Assembly: GCF_001465835.2 (NCBI RefSeq)
Contig: NZ_CP013661.2
Coordinates: forward strand, 3,278,501-3,342,500
Length of the DNA: 64,000 nt
Reading direction: 5' to 3'
DNA from: Planococcus kocurii
GTDB taxonomy: Bacteria > Bacillota > Bacilli > Bacillales_A > Planococcaceae
Both the position numbers and the translations under genes were made by a program. Below, in pieces: positions 45,803-54,944 of the stretch. Positions within the stretch are counted from its first letter, which is position 1. Each line of letters starts with the position of its first letter. A model generated the notes under the pieces. It searched no databases. It saw only the letters and a program-made list of their open reading frames with translations, and was not told the origin of the DNA.

Positions 45803-45994
45803 ATTTATCTTTAGCAAAATTAGGGGTTAAAAGTAATATCCAATGTTCTGTTTGAATACATAATATAAGAATATCGAGGAATTCAGTTTATTATTAATTG
45901 AAATAAGGTATCCTTAGTTATAAAAGCTTTAGTTAATAACTAGTGCTACCTTTAGCTTCTATGTAGTGAAGTATCTGGAAATGGGTGATATGAA

Positions 45995-46711
45995 ATGTTG
46001 AAATTACATACGAGCGACTTGACTGATTTAGAAAAGAAAATACATCGTTTGTTATCGGAAGAAGCTTCTAAAAATAGCAAATTAAAAATAGTAGAGTCAG
46101 CTGAACTATGCGGAGTTTCACCTTCGAAAGTTTCAAAGATGGTTCGTAAATTAGGCTTTGATAATTTTAAACAGTATAAATTATACTTTAGTGGCCAACA
46201 AGAAGAAATGAAAGTTAAAAAAAAATCCAGTGAAATTGAGCGATTGATATCCTTTTTAGTGGATTATGATCCAAAAATTGTGGATGAATTTACAGCGGTA
46301 TTTGAAAATTTTAATAAAATAATTATATACGGTTTAGGTCCTTCCTACATAAGTGGAGAGTATTTTTCATACAAACTTTCTACTGTAACAGACAAAAATG
46401 TGTTTGTTACTCAAAATGAGGAATATGCTATACGATTAGCTGATAAAGAGACATTATTAATAGTATTATCAGTAACAGGAACATTTGCATCTTTTGAAAA
46501 CTTGTTTGTAGAAATGAAGAAAAAAGATGCCGAAACGATGTTGGTATTAGAGGAACATATTGATGTAAAGGATTCTGCGGTAGATTACATAATTTTTTTA
46601 ACAAAATATACTCAAAGTGATGAATTATTAGCGTTCGAAAAAACTAGAACAGTGTTTTTTATATTTATAGAGGAAGTAATTACTAGATTAAAAAAGAGGG
46701 CACAACTGTAG
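45995..46711 (+). CDS. MurR/RpiR-family transcriptional regulator
   Basis: N-terminal HTH_6 (KIVESAELCGVSPSKVSKMVRKLGFDNFKQYKLYF) and C-terminal SIS sugar-phosphate-binding domain (IIIYGLGPSYISGEYFSYKL, LLIVLSVTGTFAS). 238 aa. Encoded after the kinase and transporter genes and probably responds to the phosphorylated product of the FGGY kinase. Separated from the operon by a terminator, so has its own promoter. Confidence 0.88.
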   Translation: MLKLHTSDLTDLEKKIHRLLSEEASKNSKLKIVESAELCGVSPSKVSKMVRKLGFDNFKQYKLYFSGQQEEMKVKKKSSEIERLISFLVDYDPKIVDEFTAVFENFNKIIIYGLGPSYISGEYFSYKLSTVTDKNVFVTQNEEYAIRLADKETLLIVLSVTGTFASFENLFVEMKKKDAETMLVLEEHIDVKDSAVDYIIFLTKYTQSDELLAFEKTRTVFFIFIEEVITRLKKRAQL

Positions 46712-46758
46712 GTTAAAAAAATAAACTCAAATACGACTAATATGTTTAGAAAACAAGA

Positions 46759-46803
46759 ACCCCCTAGCGAAAACAAGTGAAAACTGTTTTCGCTAGGGGG
46801 ATT
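46759..46803. terminator. terminator between rpiR-type and MFS efflux genes
   Basis: CCCCCTAGCGAAAAC with GTTTTCGCTAGGGGG, 15-bp perfect stem. Confidence 0.85.
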
Positions 46804-46830
46804 TAAATACGTACAGATATTTTTTGAATA

Positions 46831-48009
46831 CTATATTCTTGTTGGTTCTGAAAACGCTGGGCGCTTCCATAAATACGTTAATGCAATTCCTACTGCTAAG
46901 ACGACAGTAGCAAAATAGAACGGATAGTTTAAATCAATGTCGAAAAGAATACCGCCAATAATCGGACCGAAAATATTACCGATACTTGTGAACATGGAGT
47001 TCATGCCCCCGGCGAATCCTTGTTCATTGCCGGCGATTCGTGACAGATAAGTAGTAACGGCTGGACGCATCAAGTCAAAGCCGACAAACACGACCATGGT
47101 AACAAGCAAAATCGACCAGTAACTCGTAACGAAAGTCATAATAAATACTAAAACGGTTGACACAAAAAGACTGTAACGAATCAATCGGATTTCACCGAAC
47201 CGTCGCGTTAGTTTATCAAACAAACCGACTTGGAAAATGACTCCGACAATTGCGCCGAGTGAGATAATCACGGCAATATCTTTTGCCGTAAAGCCGAATT
47301 TGTGATCAACGAATAACGCGAAAAGCGATTCGAATGCGGCCAGACCAAATGATGATATGAGAATAACCATAAAAGCGATAACATACATCGGTGAAAAAAT
47401 TCGTTTCCATCCTGATTTTGGCAGGGGTTGGTGTTTTTCCTCAACTTCGTAGCTGCGATTGGGTTCTTTTAATGTGATAAGTGACAAAATCGTTGCAAAC
47501 AAACCGAATCCTGCTGCAAAGAAGAAGGGAAGTCGCGTGCTGATATCGGCTAAAAACCCACCGATTCCTGGACCGATAATAAAACCGGTAGAAATCGCCG
47601 CAGACATATAACCTAAAGCTTTTGGTCGTGTGCTACTGGTCGTAATGTCAGCAATATAAGCCGTAACAGCCGGCATAATAAAGGCTGCGCTGACACCCCC
47701 GAGAATACGAGAGGCAAACAGCACTTCTACTGTTTCACCAATACCGAATAGAAATTCGGAAATACTGAAGATTGACAGGCCGATAATGATCATGGGTTTA
47801 CGACCAATATTATCTACCCATCGTCCGGCAATAGGAGAAACAATGAGCTGAGCTAGCGCAAAAGCAGAAACCATATAGCCCACGACAGTTCCTGAGATGC
47901 TTAATTCGTTCATAATGGTCGGAGTTACTGGAATGACCAGTCCAATCCCTAGAAATGCGATAAATAGATTGAGTAGTAAAGTTGAAAGAACTAATTTATT
48001 TGTTTTCAT
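46831..48009 (-). CDS. MFS drug efflux transporter (NorA/Bmr-like DHA1)
   Basis: 392 aa, 12 helices. The N-terminal IPVTPTIMNELSISGTVVGYMVSAFALAQLIVSPIAGRWVDNIGRKPMIIIG contains the DHA1 motif A, and GPGIGG the antiporter motif C. Pumps hydrophobic compounds out by proton exchange. 62 bp behind the TetR gene, on the same strand, and probably controlled by it. AAGGAG site. Confidence 0.9.
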   Translation of the reverse strand: MKTNKLVLSTLLLNLFIAFLGIGLVIPVTPTIMNELSISGTVVGYMVSAFALAQLIVSPIAGRWVDNIGRKPMIIIGLSIFSISEFLFGIGETVEVLFASRILGGVSAAFIMPAVTAYIADITTSSTRPKALGYMSAAISTGFIIGPGIGGFLADISTRLPFFFAAGFGLFATILSLITLKEPNRSYEVEEKHQPLPKSGWKRIFSPMYVIAFMVILISSFGLAAFESLFALFVDHKFGFTAKDIAVIISLGAIVGVIFQVGLFDKLTRRFGEIRLIRYSLFVSTVLVFIMTFVTSYWSILLVTMVVFVGFDLMRPAVTTYLSRIAGNEQGFAGGMNSMFTSIGNIFGPIIGGILFDIDLNYPFYFATVVLAVGIALTYLWKRPAFSEPTRI

Positions 48010-48071
48010 GCAGTGATCTCCTTATAATCTTCGTGCTTAATAGGTGTTTCTGGTCTGCTGTGATTCGTGTA

Positions 48072-48650
48072 TTAATGGATTAAGCCACGCCAAAAAATTG
48101 GCCAAACTGCTTGAAGTCGCTTTTCATATCTTTCGATGCCGCTATAGACAAGTTCAGACATCGTTCCTTCAATTACAGTCAGATAAGCTAACGCTGTATT
48201 TGAAAAATCTACAGAGTGTAATACGTTTTCATAGCGATGTCTTTCTCGTAATAAACGAGTAAGATGCTGGTGCATCAGGTCAAAAAACGGATTAAACAAC
48301 TCGCCGACTTCTTTTTCTAATTTGAGTGGAGGGAAATAAGCAACACGCAAGATAAACTTCATTCGTTCGTTGTCTCTGCTTTCTTTTGCCAACCAATCAA
48401 AATAACCGAAAAGAAGAGTTTCTAACGATTCATTTTTCGTAGAATTAAAATAACTAGCTAACTGAGCTTTTTGAGTATTGAGTGAATACTGAAGTGCAGA
48501 AATAAATAAATCATCTTTTCCTTTGTAATGGGCATAGATAGATGGTTTTTTGATTCCAACTTCTTCAGCGATTTTACTGAGAGATGCGCCTTCAAAGCCT
48601 TCTTTTGCAAAATGGCTGACAGCGGTTTGGAGAATAAGATCTGCTTTCAC
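48072..48650 (-). CDS. TetR-family transcriptional regulator
   Basis: 192 aa. HTH near the N-terminus: ILQTAVSHFAKEGFEGASLSKIAEEVGIKKPSIYAHYKGKDDLF. The C-terminal ligand domain is divergent, as usual. GTG start behind GAAGGTG. A palindrome immediately upstream of the ribosome site is the likely autoregulatory operator; the MFS pump is the likely target. Confidence 0.88.
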   Translation of the reverse strand: MKADLILQTAVSHFAKEGFEGASLSKIAEEVGIKKPSIYAHYKGKDDLFISALQYSLNTQKAQLASYFNSTKNESLETLLFGYFDWLAKESRDNERMKFILRVAYFPPLKLEKEVGELFNPFFDLMHQHLTRLLRERHRYENVLHSVDFSNTALAYLTVIEGTMSELVYSGIERYEKRLQAVWPIFWRGLIH

Positions 48651-48661
48651 TTTTTCACCTT

Positions 48662-48677
48662 CCTAACGGTCGTTAGG
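48662..48677. promoter_or_regulatory. TetR operator candidate
   Basis: CCTAACG-GT-CGTTAGG, perfect seven-bp arms, just upstream of the tetR-type ribosome site. Confidence 0.65.
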
Positions 48678-48748
48678 TAATAATCTCATGATTAATAGAG
48701 GTTTGTCAATTTTTCAAGCTTTTTATCAAATCTCTCTAATAGAACAAT

Positions 48749-48797
48749 AAAAGACGCCTATTCAAACCCTGTAAGGAAATGAATAGGCGTCTTTTAT
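48749..48797 (-). terminator. terminator of the AIM24-like gene
   Basis: AAAAGACGCCTATTCA pairs with TGAATAGGCGTCTTTT. Confidence 0.85.
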
Positions 48798-48814
48798 TTT
48801 AATAAGTCAATTAA

Positions 48815-49615
48815 TCATCTTCCACCGAGTAAGTCAAATAATCCACCAGCGGCACTGCCTTCCCCTTTCGAACGACCAGCAGGGTTTTGTGGAGCGGCTG
48901 CAAATACACGACTCGCTAATCGGCTGAATGGCATCGATTGAATCCAGACACTTCCGGGACCACGCAAAGTTGCAAAGAATAAACCTTCACCACCGAACAA
49001 TGCTGTTTTAATGCCCGGGACTGTTTCAATATTGTAATCAACATCTCCGGTCATGGCGACTAAACAACCCGTATCCACACGCAATACTTCTCCTTTTTGA
49101 AGGTTTTTTCGGTAAATCGTACCGCCAGCATGTACAAACGCCAAGCCATCTCCTTCCAGTTTCTGCATAATAAAGCCTTCACCGCCAAAAAATCCTGCAC
49201 CCAATTTGCGCTGAAATTCAATGCCAATTGAAACTCCTTTGGCAGCAGCTAGGAAAGAATCTTTTTGACAAATAATCTTGCCGTTTAGCATGCTCAAGTC
49301 CATAGGAATAATCTTGCCAGGATAAGGCGCAGCAAATGACACATGGCGTTTACCTGTTCCATTATTAGTGAATGCCGTCATAAACAAACTTTCACCTGTG
49401 ATAATTCGTTTTCCTGCGCCCATTAGTTTGCCCATCAAGCCGCTGCCACCTGAACTTGTAGAACCGTCTCCGAAAATCGTTTCCATCACAATACCGTCTT
49501 CCATCATCATTAAAGCTCCTGCTTCTGCAACAACCGTTTCAGCTGGGTCTAGTTCTACTTCCACAAACTGCATATCGTCTCCGTGCAACTTAAAATCAAT
49601 TTCGTGGTTATTCAT
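48815..49615 (-). CDS. AIM24/TIGR00266-family protein
   Basis: 266 aa of beta-rich, glycine-rich sequence with the family segments [43 protein letters not shown] and a Gly-rich end [13 protein letters not shown]. The biochemical role of this widespread bacterial family is not settled; the yeast relative is a mitochondrial inner membrane protein. GGAGGAA site before ATG. Monocistronic. Confidence 0.88.
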   Translation of the reverse strand: MNNHEIDFKLHGDDMQFVEVELDPAETVVAEAGALMMMEDGIVMETIFGDGSTSSGGSGLMGKLMGAGKRIITGESLFMTAFTNNGTGKRHVSFAAPYPGKIIPMDLSMLNGKIICQKDSFLAAAKGVSIGIEFQRKLGAGFFGGEGFIMQKLEGDGLAFVHAGGTIYRKNLQKGEVLRVDTGCLVAMTGDVDYNIETVPGIKTALFGGEGLFFATLRGPGSVWIQSMPFSRLASRVFAAAPQNPAGRSKGEGSAAGGLFDLLGGR

Positions 49616-49713
49616 TATTATTCCTCCTCGTTTGTTTATGGACTTATGTTATATAATGAATACGTCTATAGAGATAGAAAGTTTCATATAAACAAGCGGT
49701 TAGAAGAGAAGGA

Positions 49714-50223
49714 ATGGAGTTGGATATAGTGAATGCTGAAGATTGGATTACCTATTTAGACATGACGGCGCATCCCGAGGGAGGATATTACAAACAATCG
49801 TTCGTTTCTCCTGAAAAAATCAGGACCACTGAACATCCGGTAGAACGAAATTTGTACACCAGTATTTATTTTTTGTTGCGATCGCAAGATATCTCTCATT
49901 TTCACCGATTGAAATCAGACGAGCTGTGGTATTTTCACGCAGGTCATGCCGTTACAGTGCATATTTTAGATGCGAATGGAAATTATCGTGCTGAAAAACT
50001 GGGACTGGATTTAGCGGCAGGGGAAAGGCCACAAGTATTGGTTAAAAAAGGCAGTATTTTCGGTTCAACAGTAGAAGCGGCAGATACATTTTCACTAGTG
50101 GGCTGCATGGTTTCACCAGGTTTTGATTTTGAGGATTTTGAATTATTGCTGCAGGCGGAACTGCTTGCACTCTATCCTGAACACGAGCAAATTATTAAGA
50201 AAATGGCTTATGAAAAATTCTAA
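49714..50223 (+). CDS. cupin-domain protein (DUF985/Cupin_5)
   Basis: Jelly-roll protein with HPEGGYYKQSFVSPE, SIYFLL, DISHFHRLKSDELWYFHAG and SLVGCMVSPGFDFEDFEL, all hallmarks of DUF985. Possibly a sugar or isomerase-type enzyme; the activity is unknown. ATG at 49714 directly abuts AAGGA; GTG at 49729 is nine nt after GGAG and may be the true start. Confidence 0.85.
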   Translation: MELDIVNAEDWITYLDMTAHPEGGYYKQSFVSPEKIRTTEHPVERNLYTSIYFLLRSQDISHFHRLKSDELWYFHAGHAVTVHILDANGNYRAEKLGLDLAAGERPQVLVKKGSIFGSTVEAADTFSLVGCMVSPGFDFEDFELLLQAELLALYPEHEQIIKKMAYEKF

Positions 50224-50291
50224 TTAAACTATCAGAGCTAAAGGATACATGCTAGACTTATGAAAGACGAAGCAAAGGGTGAGGGAAAGTA

Positions 50292-50537
50292 ATGGGGAAT
50301 TTTTTATTGATATCTATTATTGCGGTTGCGATATTTGTAGGGATTGCTTCTAAGAAATTTTACGACAAGCCCTATATTATGAATTTTGGGATTGCTGTAA
50401 TGATGGCTTTATTGGTTATACAGACATTTCAAATGACACCAATTGGCGGACTCGGCTATGCCGCTATTATTCTTTGTTCGATTGCATTTTTGTTCCAAGT
50501 CGTGATAGGTATTAGAAATTTAAAAACAGTTGAATAA
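50292..50537 (+). CDS. small membrane protein, three helices
   Basis: 81 aa, about three membrane helices. GAGGGAAAG site nine nt before ATG and a strong terminator just after the stop. 68 bp behind the cupin gene, maybe same transcript. No family recognised. Confidence 0.6.
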   Translation: MGNFLLISIIAVAIFVGIASKKFYDKPYIMNFGIAVMMALLVIQTFQMTPIGGLGYAAIILCSIAFLFQVVIGIRNLKTVE

Positions 50538-50539
50538 TC

Positions 50540-50583
50540 AAAAAACAGGCCAGATGATCTTAAATCATCTGGCCTGTTTTTTT
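50540..50583. terminator. bidirectional terminator
   Basis: AAAAAACAGGCCAGATGAT with ATCATCTGGCCTGTTTTTT. Confidence 0.92.
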
Positions 50584-50598
50584 ACATCATAAACATAT

Positions 50599-51243
50599 TT
50601 ACAGCTGATTGAGCGCATGGTCAATGTCGTCTTCACCAGAAATAATGGCAAACGTTTTGTTGAAGACATGTTCGTTATCAAGCGAATGCAAAAGGACACG
50701 CGCTACATCTTCGCGAGAAATTTGTCCCGATTCCAAGTCCTCTACCGCTAGTATTTTACCGGTACCGGCATCGTTTGTTAAAAGACCTGGGCGAATGATG
50801 GTATAGACTAGACCGCTTGCGCGTAGAATGTTATCGGCATGATGTTTTGCGACATAATAATGAGCCATATCTTCTTTCCACATTTGCCGTTTGTCGGCAT
50901 TGATGGCACTGATCATGAGAAAGCGTTCTGTCCCCGTTTGTTCGGCGGCTTCAATGGTTTTTGCAGCACCGTCCAAATCAATCAGTAAGGTTTGATCGGC
51001 TCCGGTTTTGCCACCGCTACCAGCTGCAAAGACCACAGCGTCACAATCTTTCATCGCTTCAGTAATTTCTTCAACACTGCCTTCGAGGCTACTTAATACG
51101 GATTCTACTCCGAGACCATTGAAATAGCTGATTTGTTCTTCTTTACGGATCATCGCTTTAGGTGTGTATTTATCACTATCAGCAAGCATTTTGACAAACT
51201 GCCGTCCGATTTGTCCATTTGCCCCAACTACCAACACTTTCAT
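50599..51243 (-). CDS. NAD(P)-binding atypical SDR (NmrA/SDR5-like)
   Basis: Rossmann-fold protein starting MKVLVVGANGQIGRQFVKML (GxxGxxG). AVVFAAGSGG, FLMISAINADKR and YVAKHHADNILRASGLVYTIIRPG follow; the YxxxK pair is in an altered setting, as in SDR5 proteins. Probably a nucleotide-sensing or quinone-related reductase. ATG at 51243 follows GGAGAGGTG; nine upstream in-frame bases overlap that site. Confidence 0.87.
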   Translation of the reverse strand: MKVLVVGANGQIGRQFVKMLADSDKYTPKAMIRKEEQISYFNGLGVESVLSSLEGSVEEITEAMKDCDAVVFAAGSGGKTGADQTLLIDLDGAAKTIEAAEQTGTERFLMISAINADKRQMWKEDMAHYYVAKHHADNILRASGLVYTIIRPGLLTNDAGTGKILAVEDLESGQISREDVARVLLHSLDNEHVFNKTFAIISGEDDIDHALNQL

Positions 51244-51436
51244 CCCAATCACCTCTCCAGAATTTTTCTATTCTCTCCTATCATATACCTCAAAAAAGTC
51301 ATTTCAAGAAGTACTTCTGTTTATTTGTTCTGAAAAATGACAATTAGCCAAAAAGGGGACTATATTCTCAAGTTAAGTTTAGTATAATGGAAGGTATCTT
51401 ACAGATTCTATTGCTACTGATTTTAGGAGGAACACA

Positions 51437-51643
51437 ATGAACCCGATGACAGAAACGAAAACGACAAAATTGCAAAAAACCAAGCCAAAGAGAGAAACAC
51501 CGCCTGACTTTTCACAATTTAAAGGGGAAAGATTGGATAAGGAACCGAGTCGGTTTTTCGAAATGGTCAAACAAGCACTTTGGTTTTGTGTAGGTGCTAG
51601 TATTTTAATCGCAATGATTTTTTCGCTTTTTTATTTTGTTTAA
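51437..51643 (+). CDS. small C-terminally anchored membrane protein
   Basis: 68 aa: polar Lys/Thr-rich N-terminal two-thirds, one membrane helix at about 47-66. Strong AGGAGG seven nt before ATG. Shortly followed (20 bp) by the S66 peptidase gene, so likely its operon partner. No family recognised. Confidence 0.65.
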   Translation: MNPMTETKTTKLQKTKPKRETPPDFSQFKGERLDKEPSRFFEMVKQALWFCVGASILIAMIFSLFYFV

Positions 51644-51663
51644 ACAAAAAGGGGGACTATTGA

Positions 51664-52674
51664 ATGATTCGTTATCCTACTACTACCTTTAAAACAATGG
51701 GCATTACCGCACCGTCTTCAGGAGTGGGAACTGAGCACCACGATCTTCTCAAACTGACGATTGAACGGCAAGAGCAGAAGGGGTTTACTGTTGTGACAGA
51801 GGACACGGCTTGGACTCAAGAGTTGGCTAAATCAGCTCCTGCTAAAAAGCGTGCAGAAGAATTTATGGAAATGATGACCAGCACAGAAATTGAGTTGATC
51901 TTCCCGCCCTGGGGTGGGGAATTATTGATTGAGATGTTGGAATATGTAGACTTCACAAAGATACAAACGAAATGGGTACTTGGTTATTCTGATATCAGCG
52001 TGTTGTTGTTGGCTATCACGTTGAAAACCGGTATTGCCACGGCACATGGTACGAACATTATTGATTTGCGTGGTGAAAAAAGCGATGAAACAACAGCGCG
52101 CTGGCTAGATATTTTAAAAACAGCAAAAGGAGAAACTGTAAAGCAAATTTCTTCTAAACTCTATCAGAAAGAGTGGGACCATTCCATTGCTTCACCAGTC
52201 GTCTTTCATTTGACAGAACCGACTAAATGGCAAACGGTTTCGGGAACCGAGGAAATATTCTCAGGCCGCTTGCTTGGAGGCTGCATTGATGTGATCCATC
52301 ACCTAATTGGAACACCATTCGGAGAAGTTCAACCATTTAGGGACAAGCACATTCCGGGCGAACAGGTCATTTGGTACTTAGAAAACTGCGAAATGTCAGT
52401 GGCGGATTTAAAAAGGTCGCTAACGCAAATGAAATACGCGGGATGGTTTGACAATTGCTCAGGTATTCTCTTTGGGCGAAGTATGGCAAATGAGCCGGTC
52501 GGTGGATACACTATCGATAGAATGTACCAAGATTTAACAAAAGAATTAGAGTTACCGATTGCGTACGATATCGATTTAGGTCATATGCCACCACAGATCA
52601 CATTTATCAATGGCGCACATGCAGAAGTACGAGTCGCAGACGGTAAAGGAACTGTGATACAGAAATTCATATAA
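51664..52674 (+). CDS. S66-family LD-carboxypeptidase/MccF-like peptidase
   Basis: 336 aa. The nucleophile Ser is in VLGYSDISVLL (Gly-Tyr-Ser-Asp), the N-terminal ITAPSSG and FPPWGGELLIEML match the family, and the C-terminal Glu/His region includes LENCEMSVADLKRSLTQM and DIDLGHMPPQITF. Either trims peptidoglycan tetrapeptides or cleaves peptide antibiotics as MccF does; the sequence favours the MccF-like branch slightly. AGGGGG site. Confidence 0.87.
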   Translation: MIRYPTTTFKTMGITAPSSGVGTEHHDLLKLTIERQEQKGFTVVTEDTAWTQELAKSAPAKKRAEEFMEMMTSTEIELIFPPWGGELLIEMLEYVDFTKIQTKWVLGYSDISVLLLAITLKTGIATAHGTNIIDLRGEKSDETTARWLDILKTAKGETVKQISSKLYQKEWDHSIASPVVFHLTEPTKWQTVSGTEEIFSGRLLGGCIDVIHHLIGTPFGEVQPFRDKHIPGEQVIWYLENCEMSVADLKRSLTQMKYAGWFDNCSGILFGRSMANEPVGGYTIDRMYQDLTKELELPIAYDIDLGHMPPQITFINGAHAEVRVADGKGTVIQKFI

Positions 52675-52744
52675 AAGCGTTGATGACCTGCTAGACTTAA
52701 CATCTTTCTTTTAATCGAATGCTTCAAGAATGGAGTGAACGAGG

Positions 52745-53086
52745 GTGAAAAGATTGTTTGTCTTAGTTATGAGCGCAACACTTTTTTTGACAGGCTGTGG
52801 AAATTATAAAGGGAATATCACCGAAAAAACAGATTCTAGCTTTAAAATAGAAGTCGGGACAAATGACGACACGAAACAAGAGTCCATTGTTCACGAAATA
52901 CACCTGACAGATGAAACGATATTTAGTGGAACCGCTATTCTTTTTGAAGAGTTAGAAGTAGGAGATTCGGTCCTTGTCGTACCTTTTGATACACCTTCAG
53001 AGTTTCCCCTACGTCCTTGCTTCAGAAGTAATTTCACAGTAACAAAAAATTTAATTGAGTACTTCTTTCTCTTGTGCTTAATTTGA
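52745..53086 (+). CDS. small lipoprotein with frameshifted 3' end
   Basis: Signal with lipobox LTGC (Cys18), then a small beta-rich domain (GNITEKTDSSFKIEV...LEVGDSVLVVPF). After PSEFP the listed frame becomes implausible (LRPCFRSNF). Removing one C from the C4 run at 53006-53009 gives YVLASEVISQ and a stop at 53040-53042, a natural-looking end. The gene is thus probably one base too long, or the sequence is. Resembles DUF3221-type lipoproteins only loosely. Confidence 0.55.
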   Translation: MKRLFVLVMSATLFLTGCGNYKGNITEKTDSSFKIEVGTNDDTKQESIVHEIHLTDETIFSGTAILFEELEVGDSVLVVPFDTPSEFPLRPCFRSNFTVTKNLIEYFFLLCLI

Positions 53087-53103
53087 AAAAAGGATGAGTG
53101 GCT

Positions 53104-53601
53104 ATGAAAATTCGGAAATTAGGCGGACATGATGCGCAGGCTTATTACGATTTGCGAATCGAGGCGCTAACGGATAGTCCGGACGCCTTCAGTACAAGAT
53201 TAGAAGAAGCAATTCAACGGCCTATCGAGAAAACTGCGCAAAATTTGGCACTAGAAAATGCTATCACGTACGGTGCATTTACCTCTGGAAAACTAATCGG
53301 AAATGTGACATTCGTACGAGACATGGCACCGAAACTTAACCACCGAGCATCGGTAGTAGCAGTTTATGTGACGCCTGGTGAACGGGGCAAAGGCCACGCT
53401 AAACGATTGATGCAGGAAGTCGTTCAACTCGCTGAAAGTTTGCCAGGACTCGAACGGCTAGACTTGGCAGTCGCCAGTGAAAACAAACCAGCTATTGCAC
53501 TTTATGAACAACTGGGATTCGAAAAGTATGGAACGGATAAACAAGCAATGAAAACGCCAGAGAAATACATTGATGAAAATCTGATGGTCAAATTTATTTA
53601 G
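53104..53601 (+). CDS. GNAT-family acetyltransferase
   Basis: 165 aa: MKIRKLGGHDAQAYYDLRIEAL start, VVAVYVTPGERGKGHAKRLMQEVVQLA acetyl-CoA loop, and NKPAIALYEQLGFEKYG end. ATG at 53104 follows AAAGGA; the GTG two codons earlier is too near that site. Substrate unknown. Confidence 0.88.
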   Translation: MKIRKLGGHDAQAYYDLRIEALTDSPDAFSTRLEEAIQRPIEKTAQNLALENAITYGAFTSGKLIGNVTFVRDMAPKLNHRASVVAVYVTPGERGKGHAKRLMQEVVQLAESLPGLERLDLAVASENKPAIALYEQLGFEKYGTDKQAMKTPEKYIDENLMVKFI

Positions 53602-53605
53602 TAAC

Positions 53606-53642
53606 TAAAAGGTGTATTGGACTTGTCCAATACACCTTTTAG
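53606..53642. terminator. bidirectional terminator
   Basis: AAAAGGTGTATTGGA with TCCAATACACCTTTT around CTTG. Confidence 0.92.
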
Positions 53643-53653
53643 TTTGTACACGG

Positions 53654-54664
53654 CTATTCATTCAATTTATAAAGTTTATCGTCACCGTCTGCAGGTGTGC
53701 CGCGACCGTCCGTGTTGTTCGTGATAAAATAGAGCGAGTCGCCATCAGAAAAAACATCTCGGACACGGCCAAACCCTTCAATTGAATCTGTCACTTCAGC
53801 ACTCTTAGGATCCACCACTTTAATTGCGGTTCCTCGAAGCGCAGCTACGTAAAGCAGACCATTATGCATGTCGATTCCACTTGGCGCCCAAGTATCGCTA
53901 GAGTCTGTTGTGTAAAAAGGAGCCTCCATGCCGTCTTTTGACTGATCGCCTTCGATTGTAGGCCAACCGTAGTTATTGCCTTGTTCAATAATATTGATTT
54001 CATCATTGGCGGATTGACCATGTTCAGACGCGAACATCGTGTCATTGTCCCAAGTCATTCCTTGTGGATTGCGATGACCGGACGAATAAATTTCAAACTC
54101 GTTGGCTGTATTGAGTTTCAATATTTTGCCGTTTACTGAACCTAAGTCTTGTGCAAGTTCAGGAGTGGAAGCATCACCAATTGTTGCAAAAAGTGTCCCA
54201 TCATCGTCCAATTCTAAGCGGCCACCATGATGCACATTCCCTGTTGGAATACCTGCTAACAAGACATCTTGTTCTTGCCAAGTTCCATTTTCTAAAACAA
54301 GTGTGACGATTTTATTGTAATCTTCGTCGTCTTGTTCGTAGACGTAATAGCCGTATGCAGTTTGACTTTCTTCAAAATCTTGTGCCAAAACAAAGCCTAA
54401 AAATCCAGCTTCTGAAGCTTCAGATAAACTATCAGAAAAATTGACGCTTTGCCGTGTCATGACCCCTTCTTTGTCTATATGAACAACTTTTCCTGGTCGT
54501 TCCGAAATATAAAATTCATCATTTATTTTATTGATCGCCCATGGAGCTTCAAGCCCTGACGCAATTTCTTCAAAAGGGGCGTTCGCTTTGTCTGGATTAG
54601 GAGCCTCGTTAGCGCAAGCTGCTAAAAGCAGTAGGGAAAGTGAAGAAACTAAAATTTTTCTCAT
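53654..54664 (-). CDS. PQQ-dependent aldose sugar dehydrogenase-like lipoprotein
   Basis: Lipobox LLAAC (Cys17) then a six-bladed beta-propeller of the soluble glucose dehydrogenase/YliI type: APWAINKI, VHHGGRLELDDDGTLFATIGDA, SGHRNPQGMTWD, SEHGQSANDEIN and YGWPTIEG. Would oxidise aldoses with PQQ if the cofactor is available; no PQQ synthesis genes are in the window. 336 aa, complete. Confidence 0.88.
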   Translation of the reverse strand: MRKILVSSLSLLLLAACANEAPNPDKANAPFEEIASGLEAPWAINKINDEFYISERPGKVVHIDKEGVMTRQSVNFSDSLSEASEAGFLGFVLAQDFEESQTAYGYYVYEQDDEDYNKIVTLVLENGTWQEQDVLLAGIPTGNVHHGGRLELDDDGTLFATIGDASTPELAQDLGSVNGKILKLNTANEFEIYSSGHRNPQGMTWDNDTMFASEHGQSANDEINIIEQGNNYGWPTIEGDQSKDGMEAPFYTTDSSDTWAPSGIDMHNGLLYVAALRGTAIKVVDPKSAEVTDSIEGFGRVRDVFSDGDSLYFITNNTDGRGTPADGDDKLYKLNE

Positions 54665-54739
54665 TCAGAAAACCTCCTTTTTTCTATCATAATTGAACAA
54701 ACTGCCTATAGGCAATAATCTAATGAGAGAGGTGAACTT

Positions 54740-54862
54740 ATGCCATTATTAAAAGACGTTAAAGAACAAGGAGAAATTCGTAAAAAACAGAACTTGATTC
54801 GCGTCATGACATGGGTGTTTATAGCGATTGCGCTCGTAGTTATTTGGTATTTTACTAGCTAA
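54740..54862 (+). CDS. 40-aa single-helix membrane protein
   Basis: A small gene with GAGAGAGGTG seven nt before ATG. It encodes MPLLKDVKEQ, a basic stretch (GEIRKKQNLIR) and one membrane helix (MTWVFIAIALVVIWYF). The positive-inside pattern puts the N-terminus in the cytoplasm. Divergent from the sugar dehydrogenase-like gene and followed by a terminator. No family recognised. Confidence 0.55.
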   Translation: MPLLKDVKEQGEIRKKQNLIRVMTWVFIAIALVVIWYFTS

Positions 54863-54892
54863 AAAGGCGGCATAAATTCAACTGCAATACAC

Positions 54893-54939
54893 AAAAAAAC
54901 CACGGTTAACTCGAATTGTTCGAGCTGACTGTGGTTTTA
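54893..54939. terminator. bidirectional terminator
   Basis: AAAACCACGGTTAACTCGAA pairs with TTCGAGCTGACTGTGGTTTT. Confidence 0.85.
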
Positions 54940-54944
54940 CTGTC

